Of a stretch of 33,418 nt of DNA, positions 26,746-33,418 are shown piece after piece. The translations under genes were made by a program, and so were the position numbers. The DNA lies in contig JAJEHF010000118.1 in the NCBI GenBank assembly GCA_022823865.1, positions 1 through 33,418 of the forward strand, in the 5' to 3' direction. Every line of letters starts with the position of its first letter. Position 1 is the stretch's first letter. The DNA is from Bryobacterales bacterium. GTDB taxonomy: Bacteria > Acidobacteriota > Terriglobia > Bryobacterales > UBA6623. The notes beneath the pieces are model-generated. The model made no database searches. It saw only the letters and a program-made list of their open reading frames with translations, and was not told the DNA's origin.

Positions 26746-28818
26746 TCAGTCGCTCTCGGAGCTCCCCGTCCGGTAGCGCTCGAACCACTCCAAGATGTTT
26801 GCGACCTTGGCAATCAGGTTGGACGGACTACTGCTCGCGATGCCGTGATAGGCGTCCTGTATCCGAACCATCTGCGTCGGCACCTTCCGGATCTGCAGCG
26901 CTTGGTAGAACTGCTCGGTTTCTCCCATCGGCGTGCGCAGGTCCCGTTCCCCGGTGATCAGCATCGTCGGGGTCGTGACGTTGCCGACCAAGGAGAGGGG
27001 CGAGCGGGCCCAGTAGTGCTCCAGCATGCCGTCCTCCCAGACCGGGCCGGGGAACCAGTACTGGTAGTAGGTCGCGTACCCGTCCGACGTGAGCGAGAAG
27101 CTGATCCAGTCGATGACCGGCTTCTGTGACACCGCCGCGCGAAAACGGCCGGTCTTCCCGACGATCCACGCCGTCAGCACTCCGCCGCCGCTCCCGCCGG
27201 TCACCATCAGGTTGTCCTCGTCGATGTAGCCTCGGTCGATCACGGCATCGACGCCCGACATCAGGTCGTCGTAGTCGTGGCCCGGGTAGGCGTGGTGGAT
27301 CAGGTTGCCGAACTCTTCGCCGTAGCTCGTGCTGCCGCGCGGGTTGGTGTAGAAGACGACATAGCCCGCAGCCGCATAGAACTGGACCTCGGCCGCGAAG
27401 CGGGGGCCGTAGTTCGCAAACGGCCCGCCGTGGACCTCGAGCACGAGCGGGTACTTGCGAGCGGGATCGAAGTCCGGGGGCTTGGCGATCCAGCCCTGCA
27501 CGGACCGCTCGTCGTGCGAGGACTTCCACCAGATCTCCTCGACCGCAGCGAGCTTCTTGTGAGCAAGAAGATCCTCGTTGAGGCCGGTAATCCGGCGCGG
27601 TTCGGTCCCCGCCCGGCCGATCGCGACGTCGGCCGGGCGCATCGGCGAATTGGCGGTGAAGGCAAAGCTCCCGTCACGGGCCACGGTGTAGGAGCCGCTG
27701 CCATAGGGCCGCCCGAGGTCGACACCGCCGACATCGGCGGCAAGGTCGGCGACATCGCCTTCGATGGTGATGTTCGCGACCTTGGTCGTGCCCTGGTCGT
27801 CGTACTGAATGAAGAGAGAACGACCATCCGCGGCCCAGTTGAGGTTGCCCACATCACGGTCGAGGGCGCCCACGCGGCGGACGCCGCCGCCGTCCCGGTC
27901 CATGACGTACAGGCGGGAGATCTGGTAGCCTTGGTGGCGATCGTCGAAGCCCGTGTATGCGATCCGGGAACCGTCTGGCGATACGGCCGGGCTAACGTCG
28001 GGGCCGAAGCGGTCGGTAAGCTGCCGAAGTTCCCCCGTCTCGACCGATATCTCGAAGACTTCGCTGTTGCGGACGTCGAAGTCAGGCTTGTCCCGGTTGG
28101 CGCTGAATATGATTGAGCGGGAGTCGGGCGACCAGGACAGTCCGCCGCCGTGGTTGTACGAACCGCTCGTCAGCTGGCGCGGCGTTCCCCCGTCCGCGGG
28201 AAGCACGAAAATGTGCGTGTGGCCGTCCGGGAGGTATCCGCGTCCGTCCGCCCGGTAGCGGAGCTTGGAGATCACCCGTGTCGGCGTTGTCCACTCGGCG
28301 CCGTCGGGCTTGGACGGCATCTTCGCAAAGGCGGGAGCCTCTTCCGGCACGAACATCGTCAGCGCGATCCAGTTTCCGTCAGGTGACCAGGCGATGTTTC
28401 CGGGAGACTCGGTCACATTGGTGAGTTCCGCCGTCTGGCCGGTGTCCATCCAGCGCACGAACAGCTGTCTCCTGCCACCATCCGACGCCACATACAGAAG
28501 GCGGTTTCCCTCGGGAGACCAGCGGGGTGAGCTCACCGCGCCGCTTCCGTCCGTGAGCGCGCGGTGATTCGAGCCGTCCGCGTCGACCACCCACAGTGCG
28601 GAGCGCCCCTTGTCCGTCATGATGTCGAAGCCGCGCCGGACGTACGCGACCCGGCCGCCGTCGGGCGATATGCGGGGATCGTCGGCAACCTCCAGTTCGA
28701 AGACATCCAGGTACTGGAGCCTGTCGGGATCGGCGGCCTCTTCGTTGACTTGGGCGGCCAGAGGCCCGGTCCCGAGAACGAGAATGAGAGTCAACAGCGT
28801 TGGGTGTCTATGAGTCAT
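26746..28818 (-). CDS. Secreted S9 family prolyl oligopeptidase-like peptidase
   Basis: A 690-residue serine peptidase. The ATG at 28818 gives a signal peptide (LLTLILVLGTGPLAAQ); an in-frame extension to 28896 lacks one. A seven-bladed propeller occupies about residues 30-400, with repeated ISPDGGRVAYV, WSPEGNRLLYV, WSPDGNWIAL and WSPDSRSIIF motifs. The C-terminal alpha/beta hydrolase domain has the triad S543 (GGSGGG), D626 (ERDLRTP) and H658 (DAYHG). EVHGGPFANYGPRF is the oxyanion region. It resembles the acylaminoacyl/dipeptidyl group (S9C) and would degrade short peptides in the periplasm. It is divergent from the dehydratase at 29198. Confidence 0.92.
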   Translation of the reverse strand: MTHRHPTLLTLILVLGTGPLAAQVNEEAADPDRLQYLDVFELEVADDPRISPDGGRVAYVRRGFDIMTDKGRSALWVVDADGSNHRALTDGSGAVSSPRWSPEGNRLLYVASDGGRRQLFVRWMDTGQTAELTNVTESPGNIAWSPDGNWIALTMFVPEEAPAFAKMPSKPDGAEWTTPTRVISKLRYRADGRGYLPDGHTHIFVLPADGGTPRQLTSGSYNHGGGLSWSPDSRSIIFSANRDKPDFDVRNSEVFEISVETGELRQLTDRFGPDVSPAVSPDGSRIAYTGFDDRHQGYQISRLYVMDRDGGGVRRVGALDRDVGNLNWAADGRSLFIQYDDQGTTKVANITIEGDVADLAADVGGVDLGRPYGSGSYTVARDGSFAFTANSPMRPADVAIGRAGTEPRRITGLNEDLLAHKKLAAVEEIWWKSSHDERSVQGWIAKPPDFDPARKYPLVLEVHGGPFANYGPRFAAEVQFYAAAGYVVFYTNPRGSTSYGEEFGNLIHHAYPGHDYDDLMSGVDAVIDRGYIDEDNLMVTGGSGGGVLTAWIVGKTGRFRAAVSQKPVIDWISFSLTSDGYATYYQYWFPGPVWEDGMLEHYWARSPLSLVGNVTTPTMLITGERDLRTPMGETEQFYQALQIRKVPTQMVRIQDAYHGIASSSPSNLIAKVANILEWFERYRTGSSESD

Positions 28819-29197
28819 TCCAGTTGCCCCCGTGGCGGATCGTCCCCGCAGCGGCACAGCGTGATCCGCGCTAGGCCGGGCCAGAAGAGTCGTCACCCAG
28901 CCGGGCTGACCAGTCCGAGCAGTGATCCGGCCATTCCCGCGCCGCCTGGCAGGCGGGCGAAACAGGCAGAAAATCGCCTAGCATCGTATCAGATTCAGGA
29001 ATCCTATTGCCCAGGAGAAGTCTGCTTTTCCGGTGTCGTAGACGGATGGAAGCGAGCCTCTTTTTTGTCGGATAGAAGTGAGCCCTCCTGATGAGACCGG
29101 GGAGAGGAGGAGCTTCTGTGCCCCTCGGCGCGGCGTGCCTCTGTTGAAGATCGGGTTTCCCTTGCCGATTCCCCCGAATCAGCCACACTGGTAGGGG
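28819..29197. other. Divergent control region between S9 peptidase and YjhG-type gene
   Basis: About 379 bases with no supported gene. It contains a short perfect palindrome (28942-28956), a CATCGTATCAGATTC stretch near 28982 that could hold a leftward -10, and a purine-rich run near 29100-29120. GGTAGGGG immediately before the ATG at 29198 is a weak, close ribosome-binding candidate. Confidence 0.4.
28942..28956. promoter_or_regulatory. Operator-like palindrome
   Basis: Perfect arms CCGCCTG (28942-28948) and CAGGCGG (28950-28956) around a single G. With a 1-base centre it cannot form an RNA hairpin easily, so a protein-binding site is more likely. It lies between divergent genes, 124 bases from the S9 start. 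Confidence 0.35.
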
Positions 29198-31168
29198 ATG
29201 CACGGACTCTTCGCAGCGAATGATGCTTCGATCTTCGAGATACGGACCGATTCTGAGGGTCCCGCGGGACAGTTGCCGCTCACGCCGGAGATGCTCCGCA
29301 CGCTGCCGAGCGGCGATATCTTCGGCTGGACGCAGGACGCTGGCATGGGGTGGAACCCAGCCCACCTCGGTCGGGACGAGTACCTGATCCTGAGCACCCA
29401 AGGCGGGATTCGCGCCCAAGACGGTTCTCCCGTCGCCTTGGGCTACCACACCGGCCACTTCGAGGTCGGGCTCCTCATGCATGAGGCGGCCGTCGAGCTT
29501 CGCCAGCGCGGGGCGATCCCCTTCGCCGGGTTCTGCAGCGATCCTTGTGACGGTCGCACGCAGGGCACGCCGGGAATGATGGACTCGCTGCCCTACCGCA
29601 ATGATGCCGCCCAAGTGTTTCGGCGCCTGATTCGGTCGCTCCCGACACGCAGCGGCGTTATCGGAGTGGCGACATGCGACAAGGGCCTGCCCGCAATGAC
29701 GATGGCACTGGCTTCAATGCAGGGTCTGCCCTGCGTGCTCGTGCCGGGAGGCGTGACCCTGCCGACGCGCGGGGCCGAGGATGCGGGCCGGGTGCAGACC
29801 ATCGGAGCTCGCTTCGCGCACGGGGAGCTGAGCCTGGAACTGGCTCAGGAATTCGGGTGCAAGGCATGCGGCACGCCGGGCGGCGGATGCCAGTTCCTTG
29901 GCACCGCCGCTACCGCTCAAGTCGTGGCCGAGGCGCTCGGACTTGCGCTGCCCCACACCGCCCTGGCACCGTCTGGACAAGCGGTTTGGAAGGACGCGGC
30001 CCGGAAGTCCGCAGAGGCCGTGATGTCACAGCGCGAGGCCGGAATCGCCGTCGGCGATATCCTCACCGATGGTGCCCTGCGCAACGCGATGGTGGTGCAT
30101 GCCGCTTTCGGGGGATCGACGAACTTGCTGCTGCACCTTCCGGCTGTCGCCTTTTGCGCCGGGCTCGAGCGGCCCAGCGTGGACGACTGGGCGGAGATCA
30201 ACAAGCAGGTGGTGCGTCTGGTCGATGTGCTGCCCAACGGCCCGGTCGGACATCCCACCGTGCGCGTGTTTCTCGCGGGCGGCGTGCCGGAAGTGATGCT
30301 GCACCTGCGGGCTCTGGGCCTGCTCGATCTGTCCGTGCTGACGGCCACAGGAGCGCGCCTCGGAGAGGTTCTCGACGAGTGGGAGCGCAGCGAGCGGCGC
30401 GGGATCTTCCGCGCTCGCCTGAAGGAACTGGACGGCATCGACCCGGACGAAGTGATCTTCTCGCCCGACGCGGCTGTGCGGCGCGGCCTCACAAGCACGA
30501 TCACGTTCTGCCGGGGAAATCTCGCTCCGGAGGGATCGGTCGTCAAGAGCACCGCGATCGACCCGGCGGTGATCGACAGCGACGGTGTCTACCGCAAGCA
30601 GGGCCCGGCCAAGGTGTTCCTCCGCGAGGCCGACGCGACCCAGGCGATCAAGGACGGAGCTGTCCAGCCGGGCGATGTCATGGTGCTGGCCTGCTGCGGC
30701 CCGCTCGGCTCCGGCATGGAAGAGATCTACCAGATCACCTCGGCTCTCAAGCACCTGTCGTACGGGAAGGAAATCGCCGTCATCACGGACGCGCGGTTCT
30801 CCGGCGTTTCAACCGGCGCGTGCATCGGGCACGTCGGCCCGGAAGCCCTAGCCGGGGGGCCCTTGGGGAAGCTGGTCGCGGGCGATATCGTGCGCATCGA
30901 GATCGACTGCCGCCGGCTGCGCGGAAGCGTAGACCTCGTCGGACACGAAGGGCGTGAGTTCGGGGCAGTCGAGGGTGCGAGAGTCCTATCCGCACGGCAA
31001 TCTCGAGATGATCTCGCGCCGCATCCCGACATGCCGGATGACACGCGGCTTTGGGCCGCGCTACAGGCTTGCAGCGGAGGGACTTGGAAAGGCTGCGTGT
31101 ACGACGTGGAGGCGATTACCGCCGCGCTTGGCCGCGCGGCGCGAGAGGCGGCGCCTACGGGCGGATGA
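29198..31168 (+). CDS. YjhG/YagF-type dehydratase (IlvD/Edd superfamily, D-xylonate dehydratase)
   Basis: A 656-residue Fe-S dehydratase. It follows E. coli YjhG along its whole length as I recall that sequence: [137 protein letters not shown]. The cysteines at the DPCDGR, ATCDKG and GGGCQF sites would bind the cluster. YjhG dehydrates D-xylonate to 2-dehydro-3-deoxy-D-xylonate in oxidative pentose catabolism. Specificity in this clade is inferred. It is cytoplasmic and converges, with a 14-base overlap, on the ManD-like gene. Confidence 0.92.
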   Translation: MHGLFAANDASIFEIRTDSEGPAGQLPLTPEMLRTLPSGDIFGWTQDAGMGWNPAHLGRDEYLILSTQGGIRAQDGSPVALGYHTGHFEVGLLMHEAAVELRQRGAIPFAGFCSDPCDGRTQGTPGMMDSLPYRNDAAQVFRRLIRSLPTRSGVIGVATCDKGLPAMTMALASMQGLPCVLVPGGVTLPTRGAEDAGRVQTIGARFAHGELSLELAQEFGCKACGTPGGGCQFLGTAATAQVVAEALGLALPHTALAPSGQAVWKDAARKSAEAVMSQREAGIAVGDILTDGALRNAMVVHAAFGGSTNLLLHLPAVAFCAGLERPSVDDWAEINKQVVRLVDVLPNGPVGHPTVRVFLAGGVPEVMLHLRALGLLDLSVLTATGARLGEVLDEWERSERRGIFRARLKELDGIDPDEVIFSPDAAVRRGLTSTITFCRGNLAPEGSVVKSTAIDPAVIDSDGVYRKQGPAKVFLREADATQAIKDGAVQPGDVMVLACCGPLGSGMEEIYQITSALKHLSYGKEIAVITDARFSGVSTGACIGHVGPEALAGGPLGKLVAGDIVRIEIDCRRLRGSVDLVGHEGREFGAVEGARVLSARQSRDDLAPHPDMPDDTRLWAALQACSGGTWKGCVYDVEAITAALGRAAREAAPTGG

Positions 31169-32522
31169 TCGAGCCATCGCGGCGGCGCGTCGTGCCCCAG
31201 GAGTAATCGAAGGGCGTGTCGTAGCGGGATTCGACGCTGTACTTGGCCGCCAGCTCCTCGTTGATCTCCATGCCCCAGCCGGGGGACTCGTTCGGGAAGA
31301 AGAAGCCGTTCTCGAGGCGCGGGCACCCTTGGAAGACTTCATGCACCGACTCGGGCCAGGTCCGAGCCTCTTGGATCCCGAAGTTGTAGCAACTCACGTC
31401 GAGCGCAATGTTGGCTAAGTGGCCGACCGGGGACGTGTCGCCCGGACCGTGCCATGCCGTGCGCACGCCGAACCATTCGCACAGCGCCGCTAGCTTGCGC
31501 GCTGGCGTCAGGCCGCCAATCTGCGAGATATGCACCCGGATGAAGTCGATCAAGCGCTCCGCGATCAGTCCGGTGAACTCGTGCGGAGAGTTGAACAGCT
31601 CACCCATGGCGATGGCCGTGGTGGTTTGGGAGCGCATGTGCCTGAAATAGCCGATTTGCTCGGGTGAAAGCGGATCCTCGATGAAGAAGGGCCGATACTC
31701 CTCGACCCGTTTCAGCAGCCACATCGCCTGGGCATTGCTGATGCGCTCGTGGACATCGTGCAGGAGTTCGATCTCCTCGCCGAGGTTGATGCGCATGTGC
31801 TCGAAGAGCTTGGGCACGCTCAGCAAATAGGGCGTCGGCTCGTACATCCGTTCGGCGTGCGGGCCGCCGGAAGGTGCGCCTAGGAAGCCTTCCGGGCTGC
31901 CCCCCGCGCCGCGCGCGCCGTAGTTCGCATTGCCTGCGATCCCGACTTGGATGCGGATATGACGCACGCCCTGTTCGATGTAGGCGCGGGCGGCGTCTTC
32001 GACTTCCTGCATGCTGGCGCCCGATGCGTGGCGGTACACGTCGGCGCCGTTACGAGCCTTGCCGCCGAGCAGCGCGTAGACGGGCATGTTGGCCCGCTTG
32101 CCCTTGATGTCCCACAGCGCCTGATCGACGCCGCTCATGGCGTTGTACAGCACCGGCCCGTTGCGCCAGTACGAGCTGACGTACATCGTTTGCCAGATGT
32201 CCTCGATGTGGTCCGGGTTCTTGCCCTTCAGGAACGGGCGGAGGAACTCGTCGACGGCCGTGACAACCGCCTTGGCGCGCTGGGTGAACGTTGCGCAGCC
32301 GTACCCGTAGAGGCCGGGCTCGCTCGTCTCCACCTTGACAATCACCGTGCGGGGCAGCCCCGGGGGCGCCGTAAGAATCGCCTTGACATCGGTAATCTCC
32401 AGATCGGGCAAGCCGCGTGAGGGCTGCTGCTGGGCCGAAGCGGAGGGCACGGCGGATGGAAGGGCCGCGAACCCCGCACCTGCCAACCATTTCAGAACGT
32501 TCCTGCGTCGCATGACGCCCAT
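31155..32522 (-). CDS. Tat-exported ManD/RspA-like enolase-superfamily dehydratase
   Basis: A 455-residue protein starting at 32522 (or the ATG at 32513). A twin-arginine signal ([27 protein letters not shown]) leads it, so folded export is predicted. The enolase-superfamily body has the ManD/RspA features: GYGCATF, YRHASG, metal ligands in DVHER, FIEDP and MGELFN, then [20 protein letters not shown], and WHGPGD followed by the family NFGIQE. Related enzymes dehydrate D-mannonate or D-gluconate, often with low activity; the exported location is unusual for a catabolic dehydratase and may reflect a different substrate. Its 3' end overlaps the YjhG-type gene by 14 bases. Confidence 0.85.
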   Translation of the reverse strand: MGVMRRRNVLKWLAGAGFAALPSAVPSASAQQQPSRGLPDLEITDVKAILTAPPGLPRTVIVKVETSEPGLYGYGCATFTQRAKAVVTAVDEFLRPFLKGKNPDHIEDIWQTMYVSSYWRNGPVLYNAMSGVDQALWDIKGKRANMPVYALLGGKARNGADVYRHASGASMQEVEDAARAYIEQGVRHIRIQVGIAGNANYGARGAGGSPEGFLGAPSGGPHAERMYEPTPYLLSVPKLFEHMRINLGEEIELLHDVHERISNAQAMWLLKRVEEYRPFFIEDPLSPEQIGYFRHMRSQTTTAIAMGELFNSPHEFTGLIAERLIDFIRVHISQIGGLTPARKLAALCEWFGVRTAWHGPGDTSPVGHLANIALDVSCYNFGIQEARTWPESVHEVFQGCPRLENGFFFPNESPGWGMEINEELAAKYSVESRYDTPFDYSWGTTRRRDGSIIRP

Positions 32523-32874
32523 TGTACGGCGGCCCGATTCTTGGAGGGCAACAATGCAGGCGTCGTGGTGATGGCGGGCACGGTCGCCTTGTAGTTGCAC
32601 CCGCAGCCGGCACTGTGGCTGGCCCAAGGGACGGTCCCCATCCTCGGGGCTGTTCTTCACATCGAGCCTAGGGAGGCTGAGCCTCGGACCCATGAAGGCG
32701 CGCAAGGGGATCTCGTGAGTGGCGGCCTCAGTAGCCAAAGACCTAACCACTGCTGCGGAGCGTCGCTTGCAAACGTCGCCGTCTGGATAGGAGGCGTATC
32801 CGTCGTTTGGAGCAGCAAGTCCTGCGCGGTGTTGTCTTAGCGGTTGGCCGGAGACTGTTCCGAACGCTGGAATC
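32523..32874. other. Intergenic region left of the Uma2 gene
   Basis: About 350 bases without a supported gene. A short hairpin with arms GAGGC (32673-32677) and GCCTC (32681-32685) is visible, overlapping an alternative pairing with AGCCT just upstream. No promoter was recognised for the Tat-exported enzyme. Confidence 0.4.
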
Positions 32875-33418
32875 CTATGCGGACTTGTCGGACAACCGCA
32901 GTCGCGCTTCCAATTCGCGGATCCGTTGACTCGCTTCCTCGCGCTCCCTCACCGCCTCGTCGCGTTCGCGCATCGCCTCGTCGCGCTGGCTCGCGGTTTC
33001 TTGCAGGGCCTTGCTGGTTTCCGCGTGCGTCAGCATGTCCCGGCCCTGCCGTGGATCATGGAAGCGCAGCAGCCAGCGCTCCGCCCGCAACTCCAGCCCC
33101 AGCGCCTCGCTGCGGTGCCAGCCACCCGCTCGCACAGCCCGCACCCGCTCGTAGCGGCCACCCGCCAGCCGCCAGCCCTCCAGCCGCCCCGCGATCAGTT
33201 CGCCCAGAGGGTCGAAGCGCCAGTATTCACGCACCTCCATCCGCTCGTACGTCGCGCGCTTGCTCGTCGCGTCGCGACGGCTCGTGGACGGCGACGCCAC
33301 CTCCACCACGAAGCTCGGCGCCACGCCGCCCTCCTCCCAGAGCAGATACGACTTGCGCGCCTGCTTGTGCAAAGCGCCCAGCACCACGAACACGTCCGGC
33401 ACCACCACGGCCGCGGGG
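32875..33418 (-). CDS. Uma2/DUF820-family protein with coiled-coil tail (5' part beyond window)
   Basis: The frame runs off the right edge, so the N-terminus is missing. The visible part starts in PDVFVV. VVEVASPSTSRRD with K at RATYERMEVREYWRFDPLGE follows the Uma2/DUF820 restriction-endonuclease-like fold, where VPD, EVxSPST and K positions correspond to a PD-(D/E)XK site. The last 60 residues are a charged coiled coil made of near-repeats (QRDEAMRERDEAVREREEA). Uma2 proteins are abundant, multi-copy, and of unknown function in cyanobacteria, Chloroflexota and others. A start codon cannot be assigned. Confidence 0.85.
   Translation of the reverse strand, partial: PAAVVVPDVFVVLGALHKQARKSYLLWEEGGVAPSFVVEVASPSTSRRDATSKRATYERMEVREYWRFDPLGELIAGRLEGWRLAGGRYERVRAVRAGGWHRSEALGLELRAERWLLRFHDPRQGRDMLTHAETSKALQETASQRDEAMRERDEAVREREEASQRIRELEARLRLSDKSA

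Overview
This is a GC-rich bacterial chromosome segment. Hand counts gave about 70% G+C in housekeeping stretches (43/60 at 30301-30360, 42/60 at 10861-10920). The gene content suggests a Gram-negative, possibly Acidobacteriota-like organism: a secreted serine hydrolase/NamZ fusion, an NHLRC2-like thioredoxin/NHL protein, a POTRA-repeat envelope protein, an S9 peptidase, a sulfatase and a Uma2 protein with a coiled-coil tail. The phylum is an inference from the mix of families; no rRNA or other phylogenetic marker was compared.

Layout. 1-12.6 kb holds ordinary metabolic and envelope genes: a small basic protein, the serine hydrolase/NamZ fusion, serS, a sulfotransferase-like/GT2 pair, the NHLRC2-like protein, a long-chain acyl-CoA synthetase followed by a POTRA protein, and a DUF3592-like membrane protein. 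12.6-20.0 kb is an accessory region. It has a RecQ-family helicase whose frame is broken at a run of ten G, a Zn-ribbon adenine-type DNA methyltransferase, a translationally coupled PD-(D/E)XK nuclease, and a VapBC pair whose toxin looks decayed. Local G+C falls to about 49% in the methyltransferase and 53% in the nuclease. 20.1-25.2 kb returns to core genes: an SGNH hydrolase overlapping priA, and a nested ruvX-mltG-unknown operon on the opposite strand. 25.2-33.4 kb is catabolic: a sulfatase, an S9 peptidase, a YjhG-type sugar-acid dehydratase converging on a Tat-exported ManD/RspA-like enolase-superfamily protein, and a Uma2 gene cut by the right edge.

The most interesting part is 12980-19375. 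After the G run, an open frame continues RecQ for 164 more residues. That extension encodes a domain closely resembling sigma-70 region 4 and then a second short HTH. Downstream, the methyltransferase and nuclease overlap by 17 bases with a good ribosome-binding site and end in a hairpin terminator, so they look like a compact two-gene restriction-modification module. A smaller recurring feature is a set of perfect short hairpins (7-8 bp stems) at or over stop codons. A 9-bp inverted repeat also covers the start codon of the NHLRC2-like gene. No tRNA, rRNA, CRISPR array or transposase was seen.
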